Part shown: piece by piece, positions 17,544 to 26,130 of the stretch
Numbering within the stretch: position 1 is the first letter of the stretch
Layout of the letters: every line of letters starts with the position of its first letter
DNA from: Pseudarthrobacter oxydans
GTDB taxonomy: Bacteria > Actinomycetota > Actinomycetes > Actinomycetales > Micrococcaceae
Direction of reading: 5' to 3'
Length of the DNA: 64,000 nt
Assembly: GCF_030812335.1 (NCBI RefSeq)
Contig: NZ_JAUSSN010000004.1
Span: 1 to 64,000, forward strand
Made by a program: the position numbers and the translations under genes
The notes under the pieces: generated by a model
What the model was told of the DNA's origin: nothing
Database searches by the model: none
What the model saw: only the letters and a program-made list of their open reading frames with translations

Positions 17544-17673
17544 AGGTACAAAGTTACCGTCTCCGGCCGCATGGGGCGGTCCCGGGCGCGGCGGGGCGGC
17601 CCGGAGGCGGTCGTGGCCCTCCGGTTCAGCACGGGGATCCACTGAGGCCGGCGGGCCGGCGGGCCCGCGTGCC

Positions 17674-18105
17674 TTAGGCGCCGATGTCGTTCGCCGCGGT
17701 CGTCCCTGCGGCGGCGCCTCCCTCCGGCGCAGCGTTCTGCCACAGGCCGATGATGTTGCCTTCGGTGTCCCGGAAATAGGCGGCCCAGCCCATGGTGCCG
17801 ACCTCCTGCCGCGGCTGGACAGTGCTGCCGCCCAGGGCGTTGATCTTCTCCAGCGCGGCGTCGATGTCCTCCACGTCCACCGTGACAACGGGGGAGGTGA
17901 GTTCGCCCTCGCGGCGGAACATGCCGCCGTTGATGGAGCCCGGTACGGAGGGCATGCCCGTCTCATCCGTCGGCGTCGTCATGAGCATGGCGTAACTCAT
18001 CTCCGGCATGGCATCGATTCTCCAGCCGAACGCCGACCTGTAGAACTCCCGCGCGCGGTTCTCGTCGTCCGCGGGGATCTCGAAATGTACTACTCCACCA
18101 GCCAT
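17674..18105 (-). CDS. VOC (glyoxalase/bleomycin-resistance) family protein
   Basis: 143 residues, two beta-alpha-beta-beta-beta modules. HFEIPADDENRAREFYRSAFGW opens module one, and TVDVEDIDAALEKINALGG with FRDTEGNIIGLWQ makes module two. aaggag lies eight bases before the ATG at 18105, which fixes the start against a longer frame. Candidate metal ligands are H7 and the E of DTEGN. Monocistronic; substrate unknown. Confidence 0.85.
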   Translation of the reverse strand: MAGGVVHFEIPADDENRAREFYRSAFGWRIDAMPEMSYAMLMTTPTDETGMPSVPGSINGGMFRREGELTSPVVTVDVEDIDAALEKINALGGSTVQPRQEVGTMGWAAYFRDTEGNIIGLWQNAAPEGGAAAGTTAANDIGA

Positions 18106-18280
18106 CACGCTCTCCTTAGAATAGGGATTTGGGCCAAATGCGAGGCGCGGGCGCCCACGCCACAGCCGGAGTCTAGTACCGCTCAACCCCGGGGCTAAGG
18201 GCCGTCCGGCCCATGCTTTCCGTGGGCAGGTGGTGGGGGCAGCGGCGGCCGCTGTCAGGCGTTCGTGGAATCATGGTCGG

Positions 18281-19273
18281 ATGACCATTGCAGACGTCCC
18301 CGCCGGCGTAGCCGCCGCGGCGGACGCCTCCCTGCGCTGGCTCCCGGGCGGCCCCTTCGACCTGATGCAGACCATCGGGACGCTGCTGCGGGGCCACGGC
18401 GACCCGTCCATCCGCACGGCCGCGGACGGCCTCTGGATGGCGTTCACCACGCCGTCGGGTCCGGCCACGCTCCGGCTGACGGTGGCTTATCCGTCGGACT
18501 GCCCGCCGGCGGGTCCCGCCGTCGAGATCCAGGCCTGGGGGCCGGGTGCGGCCGATGCCGCCGCGTCCGCGCCGCGGATGCTGGGCCGCGACGACGACTG
18601 GTCCGCCTTCGATGAGCCCGCGTTCCACGCCACGCTCCCCCGGATGGTGGTTGAGGCCCGACGCCGGAACCCCGCCGTCCGGCTGCCCGCCACCGGCCGC
18701 CTGGTCGATTCCCTCGTGCCCACGATCCTGGAGCAGAAGGTCACCGTGATCGAGGCCCGGCGCGGCTACCGCTACCTGATGTACCGCTTCGGCACCCAGG
18801 CCCCCGGCGCCGGCAGCGTTGCGCCGGCGAACCTGCTGGTGCAGCCCACGCCCGAACAGTGGCTGCGCATCCCGTCCTGGGAATGGCACAAGGCCGGAGT
18901 GGGCCCGCAGCGCTCAGCGACCGTCATGCGCGCGCTGCGCTCCGCCGCCGCGCTGGAACGGCTGGCGGCGCTCCCGGCCGCGGAGGCCTCCGCGAAGCTG
19001 CAGACCATCCCCGGCATCGGTGTGTGGACCGCGGCCGAAGTCATGCAGCGCACGCACGGCTGCCCGGACTCGATTGCGGTGGGCGACTACCACCTGGCGG
19101 CGTATGTGGGGGCGGCGCTGACCGGGCGCCGGACCGACGACGCCGGGATGCTCCGGCTACTGGCCCCGTGGGCCGGGCACCGGCAGCGCGTGGTCCGGAT
19201 GATCGGCCTCAGCGGCTTCCGCAAACCCACCTTCGGCCCGCGGATGACCATCCAGGACCACCGCGGCCACTAG
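18281..19273 (+). CDS. DNA-3-methyladenine glycosylase family protein (AlkA-like HhH-GPD)
   Basis: 330 residues. The C-terminal half is an HhH-GPD fold: the helix-hairpin-helix LQTIPGIGVWTAAEVMQRT (240-258) is followed by the catalytic aspartate D269 in VGDYHLA. The N-terminal half is beta-rich, as in AlkA, and there is no iron-sulfur cysteine loop. Such enzymes remove alkylated bases to start base-excision repair. The ATG at 18281 begins the conserved part. AATCAT at 18269-18274 may be a -10 giving a leaderless message. It stands alone between divergent and convergent neighbours. Confidence 0.88.
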   Translation: MTIADVPAGVAAAADASLRWLPGGPFDLMQTIGTLLRGHGDPSIRTAADGLWMAFTTPSGPATLRLTVAYPSDCPPAGPAVEIQAWGPGAADAAASAPRMLGRDDDWSAFDEPAFHATLPRMVVEARRRNPAVRLPATGRLVDSLVPTILEQKVTVIEARRGYRYLMYRFGTQAPGAGSVAPANLLVQPTPEQWLRIPSWEWHKAGVGPQRSATVMRALRSAAALERLAALPAAEASAKLQTIPGIGVWTAAEVMQRTHGCPDSIAVGDYHLAAYVGAALTGRRTDDAGMLRLLAPWAGHRQRVVRMIGLSGFRKPTFGPRMTIQDHRGH

Positions 19274-19304
19274 CATCTGGCGGTTTCCAGCCATCGTCGC
19301 AGCA

Positions 19305-20210
19305 TCAATTTCCGTTGATGAGGTTAGTGGTTGCCGAGTCGTTGGCTTTGAACCCGGCGTTGTGCGTGTCTGCCCAGTTGGCCAGCAGCTGCAGCCCGTC
19401 GTGGGACGCGGATCCTGGTTCCGCGGAGAACACCAGCATCTGCAGGGTGCGGTCGGACGCGAGGTCCAGCGCGAGGTAGCTCAGGTCGAGGTCGCCAACG
19501 ACAGGGTGGTGGATGCTCTTGATGCCGGTCCGGTGTTCGCGGACGTCGTGCGCTCCCCAGAGTTTCCGGAAGAGGTCACTGCGGGTTGAAAGTTCCCCGA
19601 CGAGGTCGCTGAGCTGGCGGTCGTAGGGGGCACGGCCAGCTTCGGCCCGGAGGAGTGCGACAATCTGGCGGGTGTTGGCTTCCCAGTCCTGGTAAAACGA
19701 CTGTGCCCTGGCATCCAGGAAGACAAAGCGCGCGGCGTTCACCGGCTGGAGGGATCCGTCGAACATCTCCGAGAACAGGGCCCTCCCGAGACGGTTGGTG
19801 GCGACTGCGTCAAGCCGGCCGTTCTGCACGAACACCGGGACGGTCGACATTGCGTCGATGGTCTGCTGCAGGCTGGAGCTGACCTGCGTTTTGCGGGTCG
19901 GGCGCCCGCGCCCTGGATGGGCTCCGGCATTGGCTGAGCGGATGAGCTCGTAGAGATACGAGCGTTCGGCCTCGTCCAGCTGGAGGGCCCGGCTGACGCC
20001 TTCGACCACCGCCTCCGACACCCCCTTGGCGTTGCCGCGTTCCAGGCGTTTGTAGTATTCGGAGCTCATGCCGGCCAGGAGGGCAACTTCTTCTCGTCGC
20101 AGGCCGGGAACGCGGCGCCGTCCGCCGTAGTCCGGCAGCCCGGCTTGTTCCAGGTCGAGCTTGGCCCGGCGGGAGATGAGGAACTTGCTGAGGTCGTCCT
20201 GGGAGTCCAT
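19305..20210 (-). CDS. XRE/MmyB-type transcriptional regulator
   Basis: 301 residues. An N-terminal helix-turn-helix (about 30-60: VPGLRREEVALLAGMSSEYY) is followed by a C-terminal MmyB-like ligand-binding domain (about 105-285), which in this family is thought to bind a fatty-acid-like ligand. It is divergent from the SDR at 20358 with 147 bases between, the usual arrangement of these actinobacterial regulators with the SDR they control. TACCTT (20218-20223) lies seven bases before the ATG and no ribosome site is present, so it is probably leaderless. Confidence 0.9.
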   Translation of the reverse strand: MDSQDDLSKFLISRRAKLDLEQAGLPDYGGRRRVPGLRREEVALLAGMSSEYYKRLERGNAKGVSEAVVEGVSRALQLDEAERSYLYELIRSANAGAHPGRGRPTRKTQVSSSLQQTIDAMSTVPVFVQNGRLDAVATNRLGRALFSEMFDGSLQPVNAARFVFLDARAQSFYQDWEANTRQIVALLRAEAGRAPYDRQLSDLVGELSTRSDLFRKLWGAHDVREHRTGIKSIHHPVVGDLDLSYLALDLASDRTLQMLVFSAEPGSASHDGLQLLANWADTHNAGFKANDSATTNLINGN

Positions 20211-20244
20211 GAAATCGAAGGTACTCCACCCCGCGCCCGGTAGC

Positions 20245-20263
20245 GGGTCCCTGTCAGGGAACC
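20245..20263. promoter_or_regulatory. Candidate operator between the MmyB-type regulator and the SDR
   Basis: Imperfect inverted repeat ggtccctg / cagggaacc centred on one T, between the divergent genes and just upstream of the putative regulator promoter. Position and symmetry fit autoregulation; the consensus for this family is not known to me. Confidence 0.35.
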
Positions 20264-20357
20264 TCTAGATAGGGTCTCGCTAGCCCCCGCGCCGGCCGGT
20301 TGACTTGAAACATCAGCCGCCCCGAACGGGCGGCTTGGACTCGAGAAAGGCATCATC

Positions 20358-21197
20358 ATGACCAACGTTTGGTTCATAACCGGAGCCGCCCGCGGCATGG
20401 GCGTCGACCTGGCCAGGGCCGCCCTCGACGCCGGCCACCGCGTCGTCGGCACCGCCCGCGACGCCCCCAAGGTCACCGCGGCTCTCGGAGAACACGAAAA
20501 CCTTCTCGCCCTGTCCCTGGACATCACCGACGCCGCAGCCGCGGCGGCCGCCGCGGAAGCCGCCGTCGGACGCTTTGGAAGCATTGACGTTCTCGTCAAC
20601 AACGCCGGCAACTTTTACGCCGGATACTTCGAGGAGATCAGCGACGAGCATTTCCGCAGGCAGATGGAGACCAACTTCTTCGGCCCGCTGAACGTCACCC
20701 GCGCGATCCTGCCGGTAATGCGCAAGCAGCGCGGCGGACACGTCATCACCATCACCTCTGCCGCCGGCATCATCGGCCAGGAGTTCTGCGCCGCCTACGC
20801 CGCATCGAAGTTCGCCCTCGAAGGCTGGATGGAGTCCCTCCAGTACGACATCCAGCCCTACGGCATCCACACCACCATCGTCGAACCCGGCTTCTTCCGC
20901 ACCGAACTCCTGGTCGAGGGCGCGTCTTCCATTTGGCCCGAACTGTCCATCGACGACTACGCCGAGCGCACCGCCCGGACGATCGCCGCCTGGAAGAGCA
21001 TGAACGGCCAGCAGGGCGGAGACCCCGCCAAGCTCGGCGCAGCCCTTGTCACGATCGCCGCCCTGGAGACCCCGCCGCTGCGTTTCGTCGCCGGAGCGGA
21101 TGTCGTCACCGGCGTCGAGCGTAAGGCCCAGCTTCTGCTGGACCAGGTTGATGCCCACCGCGAGCTGTCCTCGACCATGGCCATCGAAAACGCTTAG
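20358..21197 (+). CDS. Short-chain dehydrogenase under MmyB-type control
   Basis: 279 residues, classical SDR: TGAARGMG (8-15), NNAGNFYAGYF, an active-site serine in ITITSAAG, YAASK with catalytic Tyr and Lys, and EPGFFRTEL. gaaagg lies about eight bases upstream of the ATG. It is typical of the SDRs found next to MmyB-type regulators; substrate not established, probably a small carbonyl compound. The lipoprotein gene follows after three bases and is likely in the same transcript. Confidence 0.9.
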   Translation: MTNVWFITGAARGMGVDLARAALDAGHRVVGTARDAPKVTAALGEHENLLALSLDITDAAAAAAAAEAAVGRFGSIDVLVNNAGNFYAGYFEEISDEHFRRQMETNFFGPLNVTRAILPVMRKQRGGHVITITSAAGIIGQEFCAAYAASKFALEGWMESLQYDIQPYGIHTTIVEPGFFRTELLVEGASSIWPELSIDDYAERTARTIAAWKSMNGQQGGDPAKLGAALVTIAALETPPLRFVAGADVVTGVERKAQLLLDQVDAHRELSSTMAIENA

Positions 21198-21200
21198 GAA

Positions 21201-21437
21201 ATGATGAAGAAATCCCCGTCCCTCATCGCCCTCGTCTCCACGGCCGCGATCGCCCTCGCCGCATGCTCCGCACCCGCGACCACCGCCACATCCCCGACCG
21301 CGGCAACTACCCCGTCCACCGCAGCCGCAACCGCGTCGTCGGCCCCGGCCGGGGCCCCGGCTGAGGCCCCGGCTGAGGCCCCGGGTGAGGGGACGGCTGA
21401 GGGAACGCCGATCACCACACCGCCGGTGGTGTGGTGA
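21201..21437 (+). CDS. Small lipoprotein, possibly truncated by an in-frame TGA
   Basis: 78 residues: signal peptide with lipobox IALAAC (cysteine about residue 22), then Ala/Thr/Pro/Glu low-complexity sequence with repeated PAEA units. Translation ends at TGA 21435-21437. The same frame then continues with 23 ordinary codons (EITSDLGVFETLPDTVD and on) to TAA at 21507-21509, which looks like the tail of a folded domain rather than noise. The gene may therefore be a remnant of a longer lipoprotein with an internal deletion and a nonsense change. It follows the SDR by three bases. Confidence 0.6.
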   Translation: MMKKSPSLIALVSTAAIALAACSAPATTATSPTAATTPSTAAATASSAPAGAPAEAPAEAPGEGTAEGTPITTPPVVW

Positions 21438-21554
21438 GAGATCACCTCGGACCTGGGTGTGTTCGAGACCCTCCCCGACACCGTCGACATGCTCGTGGAG
21501 CTCGGCTAACACCCCTGTGGACGGCCCTGCCGGTTGGGTATAGCGTGGCGGCAT

Positions 21555-21577
21555 GGCGCCCGGCAGCCCCGGGCGCC
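21555..21577 (+). promoter_or_regulatory. GC-rich hairpin in the leader of the ABC-2 exporter
   Basis: Perfect 9-bp stem ggcgcccgg (21555-21563) / ccgggcgcc (21569-21577), ending 25 bases before the GTG start. A TATAGC at 21539-21544 could be the -10. It may affect translation or act as a weak attenuator. Confidence 0.4.
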
Positions 21578-21602
21578 CGGGCCTCACCTTCCCGGAGTAC
21601 CA

Positions 21603-22571
21603 GTGATCCACACCCATAAGCTCACGAAAAACTTCGTCGTCAAGAAGGACACCGTCGAGGCGGTCAAGGGCATCGACCTTGACGTGGCCCCCGGCGAACT
21701 CGTGGCCTTCCTCGGCCCGAACGGCGCGGGAAAGTCCACCACGCTTCGTATGCTGACAACCCTGCTGAAGCCGACGTCCGGCACCGCCAGAGTGGCGGGC
21801 CTGGACCTCGCAACGGATCCTGCCGGCGTGCGGGCCAGGATCGGCTACATCGGACAGGGCAACGGCGGCGGCCACAGCTTCCGGGTCATCGACGAGATGG
21901 TCATGCAGGGCCGCTTCTACGGCATGAACAGCGCCGACGCGCTGGCCCGTGCCGATGAGCTGCTCAAGTCCCTGGACCTCACCGAGCTCGCGAAACGCAC
22001 CGTCATCAAGCTCTCCGGCGGCCAGCGGCGGCGGATGGACGTGGCCCTGGGGCTGATGCATTCACCCCGGCTGTTGTTCCTCGACGAACCGTCCACCGGC
22101 ATGGACCCGCAGAACAGGGCCAATCTCTGGGAGCACATCATGCGCATGCGTGCCGAGCACGGAACCACCATCGTGCTGACCACCCATTACATGGATGAGG
22201 CGGATGCCATGTCCGAGCGGGTGGTCGTGATCGACCACGGCACCATCATCGCCGACGACACTCCCGCACGGCTCAAGGCGGATCTGGCCGGAGACCTGCT
22301 GGCCGTGGAAGTGGCCGCGGGGTCGGCAGCCGCGGTGCGGGGACTGCTGGAGCGGACCGCCGCGGACGGCGGACTCGACGAATCCGAGGTCGACGGCGTA
22401 GTCCGGTTCCGACTGCGGCTCACGCACGGCTCCCGGCTGGCCCCGGACCTGCTGCGGCAAATGCACGACGCCGGAGCACCCGCGCTGTCCCTGGAACTGA
22501 AGCCGCCGACCCTCGATGACGTGTTCCTCGAACTGACCGGGCGCAGCCTGCGGGAAGGGGCGAAGGTCTGA
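21603..22571 (+). CDS. ABC-2 exporter ATPase, DrrA-like
   Basis: 322 residues. Walker A GPNGAGKS (38-45), signature LSGGQ (137-141), Walker B LLFLDEP (157-163), and H-loop in LTTHYMDEADAM. The Q-loop region YIGQGNGGGHS is glycine-rich. The C-terminal 90 residues match the DrrA-type extension (LELKPPTLDDVFLELTG). Start is GTG at 21603, preceded by ggag at good spacing; the longer frame upstream is not conserved-looking. The stop overlaps the permease start by one base (TGATG), giving translational coupling. Likely drug or lipid export. Confidence 0.92.
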   Translation: MIHTHKLTKNFVVKKDTVEAVKGIDLDVAPGELVAFLGPNGAGKSTTLRMLTTLLKPTSGTARVAGLDLATDPAGVRARIGYIGQGNGGGHSFRVIDEMVMQGRFYGMNSADALARADELLKSLDLTELAKRTVIKLSGGQRRRMDVALGLMHSPRLLFLDEPSTGMDPQNRANLWEHIMRMRAEHGTTIVLTTHYMDEADAMSERVVVIDHGTIIADDTPARLKADLAGDLLAVEVAAGSAAAVRGLLERTAADGGLDESEVDGVVRFRLRLTHGSRLAPDLLRQMHDAGAPALSLELKPPTLDDVFLELTGRSLREGAKV

Positions 22572-23383
22572 TGCCCGGGACCGGCCCGCGGCCCGACGCC
22601 GATGTGAAGCAGCCCGGGACTATGCAGCTCCTGCGGGACATCTGGTACGTCTTCCTGCGCGAGATGCTGCTTCCGCTGCGGGACCCCTTTTCGCTGGTCT
22701 TTTCCCTGCTCCAGCCGCTGATCTTTCTCGCCCTCTTCGGACCTCTTCTCGGATCCGCTGTGGGGGCACCGGCCTTCGGGGGCCAGTCGACGCTGCAGTG
22801 GTTCCTGCCCGGCGTCGTGGTCATGATCGCTCTGTTCGGCACGTCCATGACCGGCTCCAACCTGCAGTACGAGCTCATGACCGGTTCCTACGAACGGATC
22901 CTGGCCACACCGCTGTCCCGTTCCTCGCTGATGATCGGCCGGGCGCTCAAGGAGTGGGCGCCGCTGGTGGTGCAGGGCCTCCTGATCGCCCTGGTGTGCG
23001 TCCCCTTCGGATTCGTCTTCTACCCGCTTCACGTGCTGTTCGGGCTGGTCATCCTGGGAATTTTCGGCATCGGACTCGGAGCGCTGTCCTATTCACTGGC
23101 CCTGGTCTCGCAGAGCAAGGAGTGGATATTCTGGGCCGTCCAGCAGACCCTCCTGTTTCCGCTCATGATCCTGTCCGGCATTATGCTGCCCATCGAGGCC
23201 GGGCCGGACTGGATGCAGGCGGCCAGCCTGTTCAATCCCCTGACGTACCTTGTAAACGCCGAGCGCGAACTCTTCGCCGGGGCGGTGGGCGTGGACACGC
23301 TGCTCGGGTTGGCCGCCGCCGGCGTGACAGCCGCCGTCGGGCTTGCCGTGGGCATCCGGACCGTCCACCGGAACACGCACTAG
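22571..23383 (+). CDS. ABC-2 type transporter permease, DrrB-like
   Basis: 270 residues with six membrane segments starting at about residue 45. YERILATPLSRSSLMIGR is the conserved coupling region of DrrB-type permeases, followed by LNPLTYLVN-like FNPLTYLVNAERE. It forms the channel for the ATPase encoded just upstream (overlapping TGATG). Its stop codon overlaps the stop of the convergent acyl-CoA synthetase. Confidence 0.9.
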   Translation: MPGTGPRPDADVKQPGTMQLLRDIWYVFLREMLLPLRDPFSLVFSLLQPLIFLALFGPLLGSAVGAPAFGGQSTLQWFLPGVVVMIALFGTSMTGSNLQYELMTGSYERILATPLSRSSLMIGRALKEWAPLVVQGLLIALVCVPFGFVFYPLHVLFGLVILGIFGIGLGALSYSLALVSQSKEWIFWAVQQTLLFPLMILSGIMLPIEAGPDWMQAASLFNPLTYLVNAERELFAGAVGVDTLLGLAAAGVTAAVGLAVGIRTVHRNTH

Positions 23384-25056
23384 AGGCCCAGCCGGGCCAC
23401 CGCTTCCTGCCGCATGTCCACCTTGCGGATCTTGCCGGAAACCGTCATCGGGAAGTCCTCGCGCACGTCCACGTACCGCGGGATCTTGTAGTGCGCCAGC
23501 TTGCCGCGGCAGAACTCGGCCAGGCTGCCGGCATCCAGCGGGGCGGCACCCGGTTTGAGGATGACGCAGGCCATCAGCTCCTCGCCGTACTTGGCGTCCG
23601 GCACGCCGATCACCTGCACGTCCTGGATGTCCGGGTGGGTGTACAGGAACTCCTCGATCTCGCGGGGATAGACGTTCTCGCCGCCCCGGATCACCATGTC
23701 CTTGATCCGGCCCTCGATAACGATGTAGCCGTCCTCGTCCATCCGGGCCAGGTCCCCGGTGTGCATCCAGCCGTCGGCGTCGATCGCCTCGGCGGTCTTG
23801 TCCGGCTGGTTCCAGTAGCCCTTCATGACGGAGTATCCGCGGGTGCACAGTTCGCCGATCTCGCCGCGCTGCATCACGTCACCGGTCATCGGGTCCACCA
23901 CCTGGCTCTCCAGCTGCGGCATGGTCCGGCCCACGCTCTGGGTGCGCTGCGCCATCGTGTCCACACTGCGGGTCATGGTGGACACCGGCGAGGTCTCGGT
24001 CATGCCGTAGCAGATGACCACATCGGTCATGTTCATCTCCGCGATGACGCGGTTCATCACCTCGATGGGACACAGCGAGCCCGCCATCACCCCGGTGCGC
24101 AGGGTGGAGAGGTCGTAGGAGGAAAAGTCCGGCAGCGCGAGTTCGGCGATGAACATCGTGGGCACGCCGTACAGCGACGTCCCGCCGAAGTCCTGCACGG
24201 CCTCCAAGGCGGCGGCGGGCGTGAACCCCCGGCCCGGGATGATGGTGGCGCAGCCGTGACTGAGAGCGGCCAGGTTTCCGATCACCATGCCGAAGCAGTG
24301 GTAGAACGGCACCGGCAGCACCACCCGGTCGTGCTCGGTGTACCCCATCAGCTCGCCGATCGAGTAGCCGTTGTTCAGGATGTTGTGGTGCGAGAGCGTG
24401 GCCCCCTTGGGGAACCCGGTGGTCCCGGAGGTGTACTGCAGGTTGATCGCGTCGTAGGGGTCCAGCTCGGCCATGCGCGCCTTCAGCGCGGCGTGCGCGA
24501 CGTCGTCGGCCCGCTTGAGCAGCTCCGCGAAGGTGCGCTCCGCCGGGGTTTCGGGGACGCCGGCGATGAGGCCGGGCAGGCCGGCGTCGGGCAGGAACAC
24601 GAGTTCGCGCAGCTCCGGGCATTCGGCAAGCGCCTGCCGGGCCATGACGGTGTAGTCGCTGTTGCGGTCCGATGGCGCCGCGACCAGCATCCGCATGCCG
24701 TTCTGCTTGACCACGAATTCCAGCTCGTGGCTGCGGTACGCGGGATTGACGTTGACCAGGATCGCCCCGACCTTGGCCGTCGCGTACTGCAGGATGGTCC
24801 ACTCGGCGCAGTTCGGGCTCCAGATGCCGATCCGGTCCCCCTTGGCCACGCCCAGGGCCAGCAGCGCGCGTGCTACGCGGTCGACGTCGTCGTTCAGCTT
24901 GGTGTAGCTCCAGCGCCGGGCCTCTTCCCCCGGCACCGCCGCGGCCTCGATCAGGGCGTCATGGTAGGGGAACCGGGCCACGACCCGTTCGAAATTGTCG
25001 CCGATGGTTTCCTCGAGCAGCGGGACGTCAGTGTCCCCGGCTGTGTATGCAAGCAT
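23380..25056 (-). CDS. AMP-binding acyl-CoA synthetase (AcsF2/FadD-like)
   Basis: 558 residues, adenylate-forming enzyme. P-loop YTSGTTGFPKG (208-218), YGMTETSP (A5), GWMHTGDLARMDEDGY (A7), GRIKDMVIRGGENVYPREIE (A8) and catalytic K542 in VSGKIRK (A10). It activates a carboxylate to acyl-AMP and transfers it to CoA. The pattern best fits medium/long-chain acyl-CoA synthetases of the AcsF2 group. It stands alone on the minus strand with convergent ABC genes. Confidence 0.92.
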   Translation of the reverse strand: MLAYTAGDTDVPLLEETIGDNFERVVARFPYHDALIEAAAVPGEEARRWSYTKLNDDVDRVARALLALGVAKGDRIGIWSPNCAEWTILQYATAKVGAILVNVNPAYRSHELEFVVKQNGMRMLVAAPSDRNSDYTVMARQALAECPELRELVFLPDAGLPGLIAGVPETPAERTFAELLKRADDVAHAALKARMAELDPYDAINLQYTSGTTGFPKGATLSHHNILNNGYSIGELMGYTEHDRVVLPVPFYHCFGMVIGNLAALSHGCATIIPGRGFTPAAALEAVQDFGGTSLYGVPTMFIAELALPDFSSYDLSTLRTGVMAGSLCPIEVMNRVIAEMNMTDVVICYGMTETSPVSTMTRSVDTMAQRTQSVGRTMPQLESQVVDPMTGDVMQRGEIGELCTRGYSVMKGYWNQPDKTAEAIDADGWMHTGDLARMDEDGYIVIEGRIKDMVIRGGENVYPREIEEFLYTHPDIQDVQVIGVPDAKYGEELMACVILKPGAAPLDAGSLAEFCRGKLAHYKIPRYVDVREDFPMTVSGKIRKVDMRQEAVARLGL

Positions 25057-25157
25057 GATGTGACGCTACCAACACTCGGCCCCCAAAAGAAGAGTAAAGC
25101 TTGGATGTCCTACGAAATCTTCGGGACACATGGCCCCCGCCCGGTATTGTAAAAACC

Positions 25158-25436
25158 ATGAGCGCACCCATTGACCTTCAGGCCATCTTCATCCCCAACG
25201 ACGGCGAGTTCTTCCGTGTGAAGCTCGCGCTGGAGATCGCGATTGACGAGGTGGTCAACGAGCCCGGCTGCATCCGCTACGAGCTCACCGAGGCCAGCGA
25301 GGACAAACTGGTCCTGACCGAGCGGTGGGCCTCGCAGGAGGACCTGGACAAGCACTCCAAAGGCACCGCGGTCCAGGACCTCAACGAATCCCTCAGCGCC
25401 CTGCTGGCCGAGCCGGTCAAACTCGTAAAGCTCTAG
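25158..25436 (+). CDS. Antibiotic biosynthesis monooxygenase-like (ABM, YgiN type) protein
   Basis: 92-residue alpha/beta ferredoxin-like protein: DLQAIFIPND, EPGCIRYELTEA, LTERWASQEDLDKH, typical of the dimeric ABM/quinol monooxygenase family, which works without cofactor. The ATG at 25158 is preceded by TATTGT (25145-25150), seven bases upstream, and GGGACA (25123-25128) 16 bases before that, with no ribosome site, so leaderless transcription is likely. It converges on thioredoxin across a long palindrome. Confidence 0.85.
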   Translation: MSAPIDLQAIFIPNDGEFFRVKLALEIAIDEVVNEPGCIRYELTEASEDKLVLTERWASQEDLDKHSKGTAVQDLNESLSALLAEPVKLVKL

Positions 25437-25462
25437 CCGGACCCGGAACCACGACGGAACAA

Positions 25463-25529
25463 AGCAACGCGGGGTCGCTCCGCGCCCCTAAATCCGAAGA
25501 TTATGGGCGCGGAGTGACCCCGCGTTGCT
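25463..25529. repeat. Long intergenic palindrome, copy 1
   Basis: 25-base arms (25463-25487 and 25505-25529) with a single G-T wobble and a 17-base loop. The outer arm is agcaacgcggggtc, the inner arm gctccgcgccc. It lies between convergent genes and could end transcription from both sides. Related copies are at 30324 and 62730. Confidence 0.95.
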
Positions 25530-25569
25530 GTTTGCCGGTGAGTTGCTGTTTCCCGGAGAGCGGTGGCGC

Positions 25570-25983
25570 TTAGGCCTCCGGGATCTGGCTGCCGTCCTGC
25601 TTGCCGGACGCGGCGGCGGCCTCGGCCTGGGACCGGGCCACGTGCGCGTGGACTTCCTCCATGTCGAGGGCCTTGACGGCGTCCACGACCTGCTCCAGCT
25701 GCTGGGCATTCAGCGCGCCCGGCTGGGAGAACACGAGCACCTTCTCGCGGAACGCCATCAGCGTCGGGATGGACGTAATGCCGGCCTCGGCCGCGAGCTG
25801 CTGCTCGGCCTCGGTGTCCACCTTGGAGAAGACGACGTCCTGGTGCTTCTCGGACACTGCGGCGTATGTGGGGCCGAACTGCTTGCACGGGCCGCACCAT
25901 TCGGCCCAGAAATCAACGAGGACAATGTCATTGTCCTCGACGGTAGATGCGAACTGTTCACCTGTAATGTCTACGGTAGCCAT
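25570..25983 (-). CDS. trxA: Thioredoxin with charged C-terminal extension
   Basis: 137 residues. The thioredoxin fold carries the active site WCGPC (29-33), FSKVDTEAEQQLAAEAGITSIPT and the cis-proline of SIPT. The last 25-30 residues (SQAEAAAASGKQDG...) extend beyond the usual 105-110 residues. It reduces protein disulfides in the cytoplasm. There is no ribosome site; promoter spacing places the transcription start at the ATG. Confidence 0.95.
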   Translation of the reverse strand: MATVDITGEQFASTVEDNDIVLVDFWAEWCGPCKQFGPTYAAVSEKHQDVVFSKVDTEAEQQLAAEAGITSIPTLMAFREKVLVFSQPGALNAQQLEQVVDAVKALDMEEVHAHVARSQAEAAAASGKQDGSQIPEA

Positions 25984-25989
25984 GGGTCA

Positions 25990-26018
25990 ACGGTACGCGA
26001 GCAGCCCCGGCTTGTCCC
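25990..26018 (-). promoter_or_regulatory. Leaderless promoter of thioredoxin
   Basis: On the minus strand GGGACA (26013-26018), a 17-base spacer and TACCGT (25990-25995), then six bases to the ATG at 25983. The same GGGACA element precedes the ABM gene on the other side. Confidence 0.55.
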
Positions 26019-26130
26019 CTGCATTTCGCTGTTGGCACATCCATGTGACGGCCCTCCCCCGCCCCGTGCCATCCGGCCCGGGGCCCTAGGACCCTAGCCT
26101 CCACGGCGGCCGCGGCCTACCATCGGCGCC

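Noticed and set aside
17544..17673. SAM or other sulfur riboswitch before cbs/metB
   Set aside because: The cbs message appears leaderless and the 91-base gap before metB shows no conserved aptamer structure.
21435..21437. Selenocysteine codon
   Set aside because: No selenoprotein family match, no nearby selenocysteine machinery, and the codon lies in low-complexity sequence; a nonsense change is simpler.
20313..22061. 582-codon minus-strand open frame
   Set aside because: Antisense to the SDR and ABC ATPase genes, which carry clear catalytic motifs; its sequence is low-complexity Gly/Arg/Val.
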